This document shows positions 41,744 to 51,274 of a stretch of DNA of 64,000 nucleotides, piece by piece; position 1 is the first letter of the stretch; every line of letters begins with the position of its first letter. The position numbers and the translations under genes are program-made. Below the pieces are notes generated by a model that was not told the DNA's origin, searched no databases, and worked only from the letters and a program-made list of their open reading frames with translations. Source of the stretch: Croceicoccus bisphenolivorans (GTDB lineage Bacteria; Pseudomonadota; Alphaproteobacteria; Sphingomonadales; Sphingomonadaceae); contig NZ_LRSE01000002.1 of NCBI RefSeq assembly GCF_001634625.1, positions 1-64,000 of the forward strand. Reading direction: 5' to 3'.

Positions 41744-42082
41744 GTGGTGAAACGTCTTCTGCCCTTGCTGGCGCTGGTGCCTGCGATTGCTGCGCCCCCT
41801 GTGCAGGCGGGTGAGCTTGCGCGTTCCGATCCCGCGCGTCCCAGCGTCGCCGATATCCGCAAACGCAATGCGCTCGACTGCACGTTCCGGCTTACCAACG
41901 ATTATGTGCAGGACATCATCCTGATGCAGGATACGACCTTCTCTCCCGATGCGTGCAAGGCATCATGCGCACGCTTTGCCGAAGATGCGGTCGTTTCGAT
42001 GCGCGATGCGGTCTATGTGCTGCGCTACACTTGCCACTACCGCGACGGGCTGGTCGCCGACGTCGATCTCAAGCAAGGGTGA
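41744..42082 (+). CDS. Hypothetical secreted Cys-rich protein
   Basis: 112 residues from GTG 41744 (GTG 41747 and TTG 41738 are alternatives). A signal peptide (VKRLLPLLALVPAIAAPPVQA) is clear. The mature part has four Cys (LDC, DACKASC, YTC) in ~55 residues, enough for two disulfides. No family recognised. It follows btuD by 30 bases and may be carried on the same transcript; it overlaps the converging gene at its 3' end by 14 bases. Confidence 0.62.
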   Translation: MVKRLLPLLALVPAIAAPPVQAGELARSDPARPSVADIRKRNALDCTFRLTNDYVQDIILMQDTTFSPDACKASCARFAEDAVVSMRDAVYVLRYTCHYRDGLVADVDLKQG

Positions 42083-42605
42083 AGCGCACCACCGGTTCGT
42101 AATACGATCCTGATCGGGTCAGGGTGCTTTCGTACAGCGTGAAATGATCGACCCGCATCGGCCCCGCGGCAAAGTCCCCGTGCCGGGCCAGCCATCCGCC
42201 CGGATCGCCGCTTGAACGATTGAGGCGGGCCAGCGTGACATGCGGGGTGAAGCGGCGCGTCTCCGCCTCCAGTCCAGCCGAAACGCAGGCGCGCTCGACC
42301 TTTTTCTGCAGGACAGCCAGTTCCGGGCAGGGGGCGACACCGGCCCAAAGGGCGCTGGGCCAGTGCTTCCGCTCGAAATGGCCGACGCCGCGAAAGACAA
42401 GATCGAAGCCCGGCATGTCCAGCCCGCCCAGCGCATCGGCAATATCGTTGGCCAGCGGTGTATCGACTTCGCCGATGAAGCGCAGGGTCAGATGAAGTTG
42501 CGTTTCGTCCTGCCAGCGTGCGTTCTCGATACCGTCCATCATGTCGAGCATCGCATTGATTGCGGCACTACACGGGCGGATGGCGACGAAGAGGCGGTGG
42601 CTCAT
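42069..42605 (-). CDS. thpR: RNA 2',3'-cyclic phosphodiesterase
   Basis: 178 residues. LigT/2H phosphoesterase family with both catalytic HxTx motifs, HLTL (38-41) and HVTL (122-125), separated by ~84 residues as usual. Hydrolyses 2',3'-cyclic phosphate ends of RNA, and can ligate in vitro. Start MSHRLFVAIRP is typical. It overlaps the converging upstream gene by 14 bases. Confidence 0.92.
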   Translation of the reverse strand: MSHRLFVAIRPCSAAINAMLDMMDGIENARWQDETQLHLTLRFIGEVDTPLANDIADALGGLDMPGFDLVFRGVGHFERKHWPSALWAGVAPCPELAVLQKKVERACVSAGLEAETRRFTPHVTLARLNRSSGDPGGWLARHGDFAAGPMRVDHFTLYESTLTRSGSYYEPVVRFTLA

Positions 42606-42627
42606 GGCGGCAATGCGTAGAACGGTA

Positions 42628-43407
42628 TCAGATCAGGCCGTAGCGATACCCCTTGGCAACAGCCTCTGCAATCGTGCGCGCGCCAAGCCGGCGTCGCAGG
42701 CTGGCAAGGTGCAGATCCACGGTAGGCAGCGAGACGCCGAGATGATGTGCGATGTCGGCGCGCATCTTGCCTTCCGAAGCGTGTTTCAGGCAATCAAGCT
42801 CCCGCGAGGACAAGGCAATGTCTGCGGCTTCGAATTTGGCCAGCAAGGCAGGCCGAAGTCTGTCCATCAGCGCCATCGCCGCGATTTCAAGTTTCATCAT
42901 CTCGTTCCGAACGATGGCGGTGTCTTGCGCTTTGCCGCCGAACAGGAATGCAAAGTGCCGGTGGCTGCCGGGAGCAGCGGGCAAGTCGCTGGAACCGAGG
43001 ATGACATGCGCGCTTTCCATGCCATGATGCATATGACGCCCGACTACGTGAGCCGTTTCAGGGGCAATGTCCCGCAGCATCCGGGCGACGTTTTCATCCT
43101 GAACGAACCGGGCAACGGCCCGACCGTCGCGTAGCAAATCCCACCCCTTGAGGATGTAGTCATGCTGACCCAGCTCTCGCGCGTAGTATTCCTCCGCCCA
43201 TTCGTCAGACATGTTGGTTGCGTGATGGCCGACCGAATCGATCATTCCGTCCCGCACTACGAAAGTGCCGAAATTGCAGTATTCGATGCCCTTGTTCTGA
43301 AGAAAGCTGAAGAAGGCCGACTTGGCATGTTCGCCAAAATCCAGCGGCGACATGGTGCGCGATTTTTCGCCGTGCAGAAATGACAGGAAATCGTGAAGTT
43401 CGTTCAC
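42628..43407 (-). CDS. LuxR-type solo transcription regulator
   Basis: 259 residues. The N-terminal ~180 residues resemble an autoinducer-binding domain: a W-x3-YYARELGQHDYIL segment aligns with the W/Y/D ligand residues, but the usual Pro after the Asp is Tyr. The C-terminal LuxR helix-turn-helix (about 197-257) is intact: LSSRELDCLKHASEGK and GVSLPTVDLHLASLRRRLGA. No luxI-type synthase is in the window. It may sense an acyl-homoserine lactone from neighbours or a different ligand. Confidence 0.82.
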   Translation of the reverse strand: MNELHDFLSFLHGEKSRTMSPLDFGEHAKSAFFSFLQNKGIEYCNFGTFVVRDGMIDSVGHHATNMSDEWAEEYYARELGQHDYILKGWDLLRDGRAVARFVQDENVARMLRDIAPETAHVVGRHMHHGMESAHVILGSSDLPAAPGSHRHFAFLFGGKAQDTAIVRNEMMKLEIAAMALMDRLRPALLAKFEAADIALSSRELDCLKHASEGKMRADIAHHLGVSLPTVDLHLASLRRRLGARTIAEAVAKGYRYGLI

Positions 43408-43579
43408 AAGTCGACTGAGCGCCCCAATTAGTCATTCATAAGTAATAGTTTGCAGACGAAAGTCGAGCCTTTGGTTCTATCGGATGAGCTAAGCAGTTAG
43501 CGGGGCGGTTGAGATCGCACGGCGCTGACCCCACATGGCGTCGATGGCCAAGCGGGCGCACGCGCCTCTTTACATGCCG

Positions 43580-43594
43580 GAACAAAAATGGAAC
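43580..43594. promoter_or_regulatory. LexA (SOS) box of uvrA
   Basis: GAACAAAAATGGAAC fits the alphaproteobacterial LexA box GAAC-N7-GAAC exactly. It is 10 bases before the uvrA start codon, where bound LexA would block transcription until DNA damage. Confidence 0.85.
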
Positions 43595-43604
43595 ACGTCA
43601 GATC

Positions 43605-46538
43605 ATGGCACTGACCACGATTTCCGTGCGCGGCGCGCGCGAACATAACCTGAAGGGTATCGACATCGATCTGCCGCGCGACGCGCTGATCGTGATCACC
43701 GGGCTGTCCGGTTCGGGCAAGTCCAGCCTTGCCTTCGACACGATCTATGCCGAAGGGCAGCGTCGCTATGTCGAGAGCCTGTCGGCCTATGCGCGCCAGT
43801 TCCTTGAAATGATGCAGAAGCCGGATGTCGAGCATATCGACGGGCTGTCACCTGCCATCTCGATCGAACAGAAGACGACCAGCCGCAACCCGCGCTCCAC
43901 CGTCGCCACCGTGACCGAGATCTACGACTATATGCGCCTGCTCTGGGCGCGCATCGGCGTGCCTTATTCGCCGGCCACCGGTCTGCCGATCGAGGCGCAG
44001 ACCGTGTCGAATATGGTTGACCGGGTGATGGAGCTGCCCGAGGGTACGCGGCTCTACTTGCTCGCGCCCGTCGTGCGCGGGCGCAAGGGGGAATACCGCA
44101 AGGAACTGGCCGAGTGGCAGAAGGCGGGCTTCACCCGCGTGCGCATCGATGGGGAGATGTACGCGATCGAGGCGGCACCCGCTCTCGACAAGAAGTACAA
44201 GCACGACATCGAGGTCGTGGTTGATCGTATCGCGGTAAAGCCAGGTATCGAGACACGGCTGGCGGATTCCTTCGAGCAGGCGCTGAAGCTGGCCGAGGGG
44301 CTGGCCTATGTCGATCTGGCCGATGGTGTGGTTCCGGGGCGAGAGGCCGAGGAAAAGGGCGCGAATGTCTCCGGTGGCCAGATGAAGGGCGCCGGCATTC
44401 CCGCCAATCGCATCGTGTTTTCCGAAAAGTTCGCTTGCCCGGTTTCCGGCTTCACGATCGAGGAAGTCGAGCCACGCTTGTTCTCGTTCAACGCGCCGCA
44501 AGGGGCCTGTGCCGCCTGCGACGGGCTTGGTGAGAAGCTGCTGTTCGATCCGCAACTCGTCGTCCCGAACGAGGCGCTGAGCCTGAAGAAGGGCGCGGTC
44601 GTGCCGTGGGCCAAGTCGAACCCGCCGTCGCCCTATTACATGCAGGTGCTGGCCAGCCTTGCCCGCGAATACGAATTCGAACTGACGACGCCGTGGGAAA
44701 ATTTCGACAAGGAAATCCGCGAGATCATCCTCTACGGCACCAAGGGGCGCGCGATCCCGCTGACGTTCAAGGACGGGCGCAAGGAATACACGGTCAACAA
44801 GCCGTTCGAAGGCGTGATCGGCAATCTCAACCGCCGTATGCTCCAGACGGAATCCGCATGGATGCGCGAGGAGTTGAGCAAGTACCAGACGGCGCAACCT
44901 TGTGAGGTATGCGAAGGCAAGCGCCTCAACGAGAAGGCGCTGGCGGTGAAGGTTGCGACAACCGACATCGCGGTGCCCACGAAGATGAGCGTTGCCGATG
45001 CGAAGGACTGGTTCCTAGCGCTGCCGGACAGCTTGAACGACACCCAGAACCAGATCGCGCGTGCGATCCTGAAGGAAATCAACGAGCGCTTGGGTTTCCT
45101 CGACAATGTCGGGCTCGATTACCTGAATCTGGACCGGACCAGCGGCACGCTTTCAGGGGGCGAGAGCCAGCGCATCCGGCTTGCCAGCCAGATCGGCTCG
45201 GGGCTTTCGGGTGTGCTCTATGTCCTCGACGAACCGAGCATCGGCCTGCACCAGCGGGACAACGACCGGCTGCTCGAAACGCTGAAGCGGCTGCGCGACC
45301 TTGGTAACACTGTCATCGTCGTCGAACATGACGAGGATGCGATCCGCGCGGCGGACCATGTCGTCGATCTTGGCCCCGGCGCCGGTGTGCATGGCGGAGA
45401 GGTCGTGGCTGAAGGCACCCTGAAACAGGTGCTAAAATCGAAGAAATCGCTCACCGCGGCATACCTCAACGGCACCCGCGAAATCGCGGTGCCGAAGAAG
45501 CGGCGCAAGGGCAATGGCAAGGACATCACCGTGCATGGCGCGCGGGCGAACAACCTGAAGAATGTCACCGCCTCGATCCCGCTTGGTACCTTTACCTGCA
45601 TCACGGGGGTTTCAGGTTCGGGCAAGTCGAGTTTCACGATCGACACGCTGCACGCCGGGGCTGCGCGCACACTGAACGGCGCGCGCGTCGTGGCGGGCGC
45701 GCATGACAAGATCACCGGCCTCGAACACTGTGACAAGGTGATCGAGATCGACCAGTCGCCCATCGGCCGCACGCCGCGTTCCAATCCTGCCACTTATACG
45801 GGGGCGTTCACCAATATCCGCGACTGGTTTGCCGGTCTGCCGGAAGCGCAGGCGCGCGGGTACAAGGCCGGCCGCTTCAGCTTTAATGTAAAGGGTGGAC
45901 GGTGCGAGGCTTGTCAGGGTGACGGCCTCATCAAGATCGAGATGCACTTCCTGCCTGACGTCTACGTCACGTGCGAGGAGTGCCACGGCAAGCGCTACAA
46001 CCGCGAGACGCTGGAGGTGAAGTTCAAGGGGCTGTCCATCGCCGACGTGTTGGACATGACGATCGAGGACGCGGAAGAGTTCTTCAAGGCCGTACCCCCG
46101 ATCCGCGACAAGATGCACATGCTGAACGAAGTCGGCCTCGGCTACGTCAAGGTCGGACAGCAGGCGACGACACTTTCCGGCGGCGAGGCGCAGCGCGTGA
46201 AGCTGGCCAAGGAACTGTCGCGCCGGTCGACCGGACAGACGCTCTACATCCTCGACGAGCCTACGACGGGCCTTCACTTCGAAGACGTGAGGAAACTGCT
46301 CGAAGTGCTGCACCGGCTGGTGGAGCAGGGCAATTCGGTCGTGGTGATCGAACACAACCTCGATGTGATCAAGACTGCCGACTGGATCGTCGATCTGGGT
46401 CCGGAAGGCGGAGTTCGTGGCGGCGAGATCGTGGCCGAGGGCACGCCGGAACAGGTCGCGGAGAATCCGGCTAGTTTCACCGGGCAGTATCTCGCGCCGA
46501 TGCTGGGGAAACAACCAGTACCGGGGAATGAGCAGTGA
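43605..46538 (+). CDS. uvrA: Excinuclease ABC subunit A
   Basis: 977 residues from ATG 43605. Damage-recognition ATPase of nucleotide excision repair, with two ABC modules: Walker [10 protein letters not shown] (33-41) and GVSGSGKSS (about 675), signatures [12 protein letters not shown] and [12 protein letters not shown]. Zinc sites include [17 protein letters not shown], and CEACQGDG with CEECHGKR. A LexA box sits directly upstream, so SOS induction is likely. An in-frame ATG further upstream is excluded because it would span that box. Confidence 0.98.
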   Translation: MALTTISVRGAREHNLKGIDIDLPRDALIVITGLSGSGKSSLAFDTIYAEGQRRYVESLSAYARQFLEMMQKPDVEHIDGLSPAISIEQKTTSRNPRSTVATVTEIYDYMRLLWARIGVPYSPATGLPIEAQTVSNMVDRVMELPEGTRLYLLAPVVRGRKGEYRKELAEWQKAGFTRVRIDGEMYAIEAAPALDKKYKHDIEVVVDRIAVKPGIETRLADSFEQALKLAEGLAYVDLADGVVPGREAEEKGANVSGGQMKGAGIPANRIVFSEKFACPVSGFTIEEVEPRLFSFNAPQGACAACDGLGEKLLFDPQLVVPNEALSLKKGAVVPWAKSNPPSPYYMQVLASLAREYEFELTTPWENFDKEIREIILYGTKGRAIPLTFKDGRKEYTVNKPFEGVIGNLNRRMLQTESAWMREELSKYQTAQPCEVCEGKRLNEKALAVKVATTDIAVPTKMSVADAKDWFLALPDSLNDTQNQIARAILKEINERLGFLDNVGLDYLNLDRTSGTLSGGESQRIRLASQIGSGLSGVLYVLDEPSIGLHQRDNDRLLETLKRLRDLGNTVIVVEHDEDAIRAADHVVDLGPGAGVHGGEVVAEGTLKQVLKSKKSLTAAYLNGTREIAVPKKRRKGNGKDITVHGARANNLKNVTASIPLGTFTCITGVSGSGKSSFTIDTLHAGAARTLNGARVVAGAHDKITGLEHCDKVIEIDQSPIGRTPRSNPATYTGAFTNIRDWFAGLPEAQARGYKAGRFSFNVKGGRCEACQGDGLIKIEMHFLPDVYVTCEECHGKRYNRETLEVKFKGLSIADVLDMTIEDAEEFFKAVPPIRDKMHMLNEVGLGYVKVGQQATTLSGGEAQRVKLAKELSRRSTGQTLYILDEPTTGLHFEDVRKLLEVLHRLVEQGNSVVVIEHNLDVIKTADWIVDLGPEGGVRGGEIVAEGTPEQVAENPASFTGQYLAPMLGKQPVPGNEQ

Positions 46539-46624
46539 GGCTGCGGAATAGGGCCGGGAGGCAGTCCGTGTTAGGATGTCCTCTTGAAAAAGGCCCATAG
46601 GTCGGAAAACGGAGTCGCCAAGTC

Positions 46625-47092
46625 ATGAAAACCGCAATCATTGTCGCCGCCATCGCCCTGTCGGGGGCCGTTCCGGCATTCGCGGGTCACCACGAATCGA
46701 TGGGGCAGGGTGCAGCAATGGCCGACGGGCATTCACAGATGCTGATGGCCGGCTTGCTCGGCTCCAATGAAGTGCCCGCCGGTGACACCGATGGCCGGGG
46801 CCAGTTCATGGCCTGGCCGAATGCCGAAGGTCAGCTCTGCTATCGCCTGATGGTGACGAATGTCGCCACGGCGACCATGGCCCACATCCATGCGGGCAAG
46901 GCGGGTGTGAACGGGCCCGTCATCGTTCCTCTGACCACTCCGGCAGGCGGCAAGTCGGAAGGCTGTGTGGCGCTTCCGGCTGCGACGCTGGGCGCCATGA
47001 CTGCAACACCGGGAGACTTCTATATCAACGTCCATAATGCCGAGTTTCCCGGCGGTGCAGTCCGCGGCCAGTTGATGAGCCACGGCATGTAG
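46625..47092 (+). CDS. Secreted CHRD-domain protein
   Basis: 155 residues. Signal peptide MKTAIIVAAIALSGAVPAFA, a Met/His/Gly-rich linker, then a CHRD domain: LLGSNEVPAGDTDGRGQF, MAHIHAGKAGVNGPVIVPL and NVHNAEFPGGAVRGQL. The domain is named after chordin and is common in bacterial secreted proteins; its ligand is unknown. The His cluster AHIHAG and VHN could bind a metal. Confidence 0.88.
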   Translation: MKTAIIVAAIALSGAVPAFAGHHESMGQGAAMADGHSQMLMAGLLGSNEVPAGDTDGRGQFMAWPNAEGQLCYRLMVTNVATATMAHIHAGKAGVNGPVIVPLTTPAGGKSEGCVALPAATLGAMTATPGDFYINVHNAEFPGGAVRGQLMSHGM

Positions 47093-47182
47093 CAATACCC
47101 ACCTGAACTGGTTTTATTCTCGGTTTACGGGCCTTTAACCACAGGCTGGCACGGTGCCCCTTCGCATGCAGGGGGCGTAGCC

Positions 47183-47494
47183 GTGAGTGATTTTGCCAAG
47201 AAAGTGATCGTGTTCCTCATCTTCGCGGTAATCGCAGGGACGATCTCTTTCACTTACGCGCGGATGCTTCGTGATGAAGCGGACAAGTACGGCGGCGGCA
47301 CTGACGGGATCGAGATGGTGCAGTGCGTCAAGCAATTCGAAAAGCGTCTGCCGAGCAAAACTGCTGCGGAAAGCGCGTGCGAATGCACCATCACGGAATT
47401 CAAGCGCCGTAAGCTGGAACTGACCGACATGCTGACGGGCGACCGGCCCGAGATGCAGAAGATCGCCGATTCCTGCATCGCGATGGCTTCCTGA
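47183..47494 (+). CDS. Small membrane-anchored protein with C-x17-CEC-x29-C pattern
   Basis: 103 residues starting at GTG. An uncleaved N-terminal anchor (VIVFLIFAVIAGTISFTYA) is followed by a ~65-residue domain with four Cys at the spacing C-x17-C-x-C-x29-C (VQC, ACEC, DSC). The lipoprotein at 48297 has exactly the same spacing and similar residues around it, so the two are paralogous domains. Periplasmic or membrane-face location inferred. Function unknown. Confidence 0.7.
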   Translation: MSDFAKKVIVFLIFAVIAGTISFTYARMLRDEADKYGGGTDGIEMVQCVKQFEKRLPSKTAAESACECTITEFKRRKLELTDMLTGDRPEMQKIADSCIAMAS

Positions 47495-47618
47495 GTTAGC
47501 CAGCATCGGCAGCGGGAAAAGCACCACGGCCCTCAGGGTGTGACTTTCGTATGGGGATGCCGCCGGCTGCCACCTCTGCTTCCGGCATCCCCAATGCACC
47601 TGTGTCAGGTGCTGTCGA

Positions 47619-48143
47619 TCAGGTCGCGGCGTCTGCCCCTTCCGGATCCGCCGCAGCATCCGATACCACTGCCGTGTTGGAATCGACCAGCAGCTTCCAG
47701 GTTCCTTCTTCCTTGTGCCAAAGCGACTGGTTGAATCCTGCCTCGCTCTGCACCGCGCCATCGGGTCCGGTATGGGTATAGGTGTAGTTCGAAATGGTCG
47801 TGGCATAATCGCCGGACGCCGAAACCCAGCCATCTGCCATCGCGATTTGCACCGAACTCGCCTTGTCGGCGATCATCGCGTCGAACCCGCCGCGAATAGC
47901 CTCGATCCCGTGTAGAACAGGCATGCCGCCGCCGGCGAAGGTCGCATTGCTGGCATAGATCGCGGTTGCCCCTTCGGCATCGTCGCTGGCGAAGGCGGCT
48001 TCCTGCGCTGCCTGTACCTGTTTGATCGCGTCGATTTCGGCCGCGGTGTCGACCGCCGGTGCGGCTGGCGGCTCCTGATTGCAGGCGGCGAGGATCAGGA
48101 ACGGTGCGATCGCAGGAACGATCAAGTGCTTGGAACGGAACAT
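47619..48143 (-). CDS. NTF2/SnoaL-like lipoprotein
   Basis: 174 residues from ATG 48143. The signal sequence ends in lipobox LAAC. The mature part fits an NTF2-like (SnoaL/DUF4440) cone fold: IDAIKQVQAAQEAAFASDDA at the start, then IYASNATFAGGG and the closing strand WKLLVDSNT. Such domains bind small ligands or act as hydrolases. The protein ends in an Ala/Asp-rich tail. It is flanked by the two C-x17-CEC-x29-C proteins but on the opposite strand. Confidence 0.78.
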   Translation of the reverse strand: MFRSKHLIVPAIAPFLILAACNQEPPAAPAVDTAAEIDAIKQVQAAQEAAFASDDAEGATAIYASNATFAGGGMPVLHGIEAIRGGFDAMIADKASSVQIAMADGWVSASGDYATTISNYTYTHTGPDGAVQSEAGFNQSLWHKEEGTWKLLVDSNTAVVSDAAADPEGADAAT

Positions 48144-48296
48144 TGCATGCTCTCCCTCGCGCGACCCGGGGACGCGGAGGAAGCGCCTCTTGATGGGCGG
48201 TGTCAATCGGGCAATGTATGAGCGGTGCGCAAGGTAAGACGGACTTTACCAACGTGCGCTAGGGATCGCATCGGATCAGGTACTTTGGAGACGGGA

Positions 48297-48710
48297 ATGG
48301 CGCGGATCGGATTGTTGGGCGCAGGTACTGTGGTGCTGGTCTCGCTGGCGCTGACGGGTTGCGAGGATCCCAAGCCGGGCCTTGAAGACGAGGTGCGGGT
48401 GGAGAAAGTCGTCAGTTGCAAGGATGCGATCGGCCATTTCGCGCCGACGGAGCGCAAGAAGGAGCAGCTTTGCGAATGCACGACGGCCAAGCTGGCATCG
48501 CAAGGGCTGACTGTGGCGGACCTGTCAGGGGCGAAGCAGGACCGCGCTATGGAACAGCTCCGCTGGTGTCTGGCGCAAGTCGGGCTTGGCCGGAAGGTTC
48601 AGCGACCTGCAGCTGAAGTCAGCGAAGCGCCGTCAGATGAACAGGCCGAGCCTGAAAGCGAGGCAACGGATGCGCCGGTCGAGGCCGAGGGTGCGGTCGC
48701 AGCCGAATAA
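48297..48710 (+). CDS. Lipoprotein with C-x17-CEC-x29-C domain
   Basis: 137 residues from ATG 48297 (TTGGAG upstream). The signal sequence ends in lipobox LTGC. The domain that follows has VSC-x17-CEC-x29-C, identical in spacing to the small anchored protein at 47183, with shared CECT and a hydrophobic L-x-x-xDL segment. A Glu/Ala/Pro-rich disordered tail closes the protein. Unknown function. Confidence 0.72.
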   Translation: MARIGLLGAGTVVLVSLALTGCEDPKPGLEDEVRVEKVVSCKDAIGHFAPTERKKEQLCECTTAKLASQGLTVADLSGAKQDRAMEQLRWCLAQVGLGRKVQRPAAEVSEAPSDEQAEPESEATDAPVEAEGAVAAE

Positions 48711-48713
48711 GGC

Positions 48714-49277
48714 CTAATCGTTCAGAAGGGCGAGCGAGACACGATCCTGTCCGCGCGCCTTCATGCCGATGGCGTCGGCGGCGGCTTCGGACAGATCGAT
48801 CACGCGGTTGCCGTGAAACGGGCCGCGATCGTTGATGCGCACGGTGATGGTTTTCCCGGTGCGCTGCGACGTGACGCGCACCATACTGCCGAAGGGCAGG
48901 GTGCGGTGGGCAGCCGTGAATTCGGTTGGGTCGAAACGTTCACCACTGGCCGTGGGGCGGCCGGCAAAGCGATTTCCGTACCAGCTGGCGTTGCCGATAC
49001 CCAGTTCCTCGGCGATGTCGGCGAACTCGTCAGTGGCAACTTCTGGCTGGGCAAAATCGATGTCTTCGCTGCCCATGCCGGGGAGTGTGCTGCCCGGCGA
49101 AGCGATATCGGTATCGAAGCCGGGGCCGACGACTTTCATATCGTCCGAAACGGCGAGCGCCGCCGTTGCCGGAACGAGGGTCGCCAGCGCGAATCCGATT
49201 GCCAGTCGCGACACGCGCCGACGGCGATCGGTCAAGCGGATCTGGCGTCCGAAGCGGTTCAGAGATGTCCCGTCCAT
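48714..49277 (-). CDS. RlpA-like septal-ring protein
   Basis: 187 residues from ATG 49277. An N-terminal signal or anchor segment (LAIGFALATLVPATAALA) precedes a linker and a double-psi beta-barrel: GNASWYGNRFAGRPTASGER, AAHRTLPFGSMVRVTS and VRINDRGPFHGNRVIDLS. RlpA homologues are lytic transglycosylases or septal peptidoglycan binders. No C-terminal SPOR domain is present, so septal targeting would differ from E. coli RlpA. Confidence 0.85.
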   Translation of the reverse strand: MDGTSLNRFGRQIRLTDRRRRVSRLAIGFALATLVPATAALAVSDDMKVVGPGFDTDIASPGSTLPGMGSEDIDFAQPEVATDEFADIAEELGIGNASWYGNRFAGRPTASGERFDPTEFTAAHRTLPFGSMVRVTSQRTGKTITVRINDRGPFHGNRVIDLSEAAADAIGMKARGQDRVSLALLND

Positions 49278-50047
49278 GCGCCGCTTATAACACGGGAAGT
49301 TAAGCGTTTGGTTTCGGCCCGTCTTACTTCCGCCACAATCGAACCGGGTTATGGGAACGGTCACTGCGTCGCGTGATCTCGCGAGCCGAATCGAAAACAG
49401 CAGCCGCAACGCAAATGGGGCCGGCATCGCTGCCGGCCCCACTCTCACCTGCGCGTGGTCCCAGGGGGGAACTTGGCGCCCGGCGTTTCGGCTCTCGTTC
49501 CATGGGGTTCGAGTGCCTATGTCGCCCGGCGCTCGCGCCGGCATCCGGATCCATCCGGGGGGTCGGTTCGGCTCAGAAGGGCGTTCCCTTCTCCCGTTCC
49601 GTTCTCTTCCGGATCCGAAGCCGCATTTCCATGCTGGCCCGTCGCTTCACCCGATTTGGCGCCGTTCATGAGAACTTTTGCCATTTCGTCCACGTCGGTC
49701 CGGAAATCCGGCCAATGCCGAAGCTGCCTTTCGCGCCTTTCCGTCTTTCCTCATCCCCGATCCGAAGATCGGGCACGCTGGTCCGTCGGTATGTCGCGCG
49801 GCCTTCACCGGCATATCGATCGGTTTCGGAAATTCCCTTGCCGTTTCAGACCCTTCGATCCGGTCCGGCGGGGTTCCTTCCCCGTTCGACAAGCCAAAGG
49901 TGACTCCGCTGGGCGAGTCGTTCAAGCAGGCGAACGGAAACTTATCCACAGAATGCGCAAATGGCGGTGGACAACGGTGGACAAAGCCGTCATTCGGCGC
50001 GGTTTCGCCGCACCCGCGAATGATTCGAGCAGGTGCAGCGCGGCTTG
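49278..50047. other. 770-base stretch without a credible gene
   Basis: It lies between the start of the RlpA-like gene and the argG stop. Visible are a perfect hairpin GGGGCCGGCA-TCGC-TGCCGGCCCC (49417-49440), a second CCGGCG-CTCG-CGCCGG (49526-49541), and a DnaA-box cluster near 49942-49984. A 223-codon plus-strand frame exists, but it runs into argG and is Arg/Ser/Pro-rich like chance GC-rich translation. No tRNA or known RNA is recognised. Confidence 0.7.
49942..49984. promoter_or_regulatory. Cluster of DnaA-box-like sequences
   Basis: A perfect DnaA box TTATCCACA (49942-49950, + strand) is followed by two GGTGGACAA repeats (49966-49974 and 49976-49984), which read TTGTCCACC on the minus strand and are one to two bases off the box. 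No long AT-rich unwinding region is beside them. Confidence 0.45.
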
Positions 50048-51265
50048 TCAGCGGCCTTGTTTGGCAAGCAGCTTCAGGCGAAGCGCGTTGAGCTTGATGA
50101 AGCCTTCCGCGTCCTTCTGGTCATAGGCACCGGCATCGTCCTCGAACGTCACGTGGCGTTCGGAATAGAGTGAGTTGGGCGACTTGCGACCGACGACCGA
50201 GACCGAACCCTTGTAGAGCTTCAGGCGAACGGTGCCGTTCACGCTAGCCTGCGAGTGGTCGATCGCGGCCTGCAGCATCTCGCGCTCTGGTGCGAACCAG
50301 AAGCCGTTGTAGATGAGCTCTGCGTATTTCGGCATCAGCTCATCCTTGAGGTGCGCCGCGCCGCGATCCAGCGTGATCTGCTCGATCCCGCGATGGGCAG
50401 CCGCATAGATCGTGCCGCCCGGCGTTTCGTACATGCCGCGCGACTTCATGCCCACGAAACGGTTCTCGACAAGGTCGAGACGGCCGATGCCGTGATTGCG
50501 GCCCAGCTCGTTGAGTTCGGTCAGCAGCGTTGCGGGCGAGGTTGCCTTGCCGTTAAGCGAAACGCCGTCGCCCTTCTCGAACCCGATTTCGATATATTCG
50601 GGCGTGTCGGGCGCGTCCTCGGGGTTCACGGTGCGTGAATAGACGTAGTCGGGGGTTTCTTCCCACGGATCTTCCAGCACCTTGCCCTCGGACGAGGTGT
50701 GCAGGAGGTTCGCGTCGGTCGAGAACGGGCTCTCGCCGCGCTTGTCCTTCGGCACCGGAATCTGGTGCTGTTCGGCCCATGCGATCAGCGCGGTGCGGGA
50801 ATTGAGGTCCCACTCACGCCACGGGGCGATTACCTTGATATCTGGATCAAGCGCATACGCAGACAGTTCAAAGCGGACCTGGTCGTTGCCCTTGCCGGTC
50901 GCGCCGTGGGCGACGGCGTCAGCGCCGGTCTCGTGCGCGATCTCGATCAGGCGCTTGGAAATGAGCGGACGCGCGATCGAGGTGCCGAGCAGGTAGTCGC
51001 CTTCGTACTTGGCATTGGCGCGCATCATCGGGAAGACGAAGTCGCGCACGAATTCCTCGCGCAGGTCATCGATGTAGATGTGTTCGTCCGGGATACCCAT
51101 CAGCTTCGCCTTGGCGCGCGCGGGTTCGAGTTCCTCGCCCTGGCCGAGGTCAGCCGTGAAAGTCACGACTTCGCAGTTGTAGGTGACCTGCAGCCACTTC
51201 AGGATGACCGAGGTGTCGAGGCCGCCCGAATAGGCCAGCACAACTTTCTTGATGGAATCGCTCAT
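50048..51265 (-). CDS. argG: Argininosuccinate synthase
   Basis: 405 residues, the bacterial norm. Joins citrulline and aspartate with ATP in arginine synthesis. ATP-loop AYSGGLDTS (11-19), [16 protein letters not shown], and the substrate-binding [13 protein letters not shown] are intact. It stands alone rather than beside argH or argF. 9 bases separate it from the upstream MATE gene. Confidence 0.97.
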   Translation of the reverse strand: MSDSIKKVVLAYSGGLDTSVILKWLQVTYNCEVVTFTADLGQGEELEPARAKAKLMGIPDEHIYIDDLREEFVRDFVFPMMRANAKYEGDYLLGTSIARPLISKRLIEIAHETGADAVAHGATGKGNDQVRFELSAYALDPDIKVIAPWREWDLNSRTALIAWAEQHQIPVPKDKRGESPFSTDANLLHTSSEGKVLEDPWEETPDYVYSRTVNPEDAPDTPEYIEIGFEKGDGVSLNGKATSPATLLTELNELGRNHGIGRLDLVENRFVGMKSRGMYETPGGTIYAAAHRGIEQITLDRGAAHLKDELMPKYAELIYNGFWFAPEREMLQAAIDHSQASVNGTVRLKLYKGSVSVVGRKSPNSLYSERHVTFEDDAGAYDQKDAEGFIKLNALRLKLLAKQGR

Positions 51266-51274
51266 GCGCGCCGG

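Noticed and set aside
49455-50126. 223-codon plus-strand frame in the gene-free stretch
   Set aside because: It runs into the end of argG on the opposite strand and is Arg/Ser/Pro-rich with no domain; it crosses strong hairpins and the DnaA boxes.
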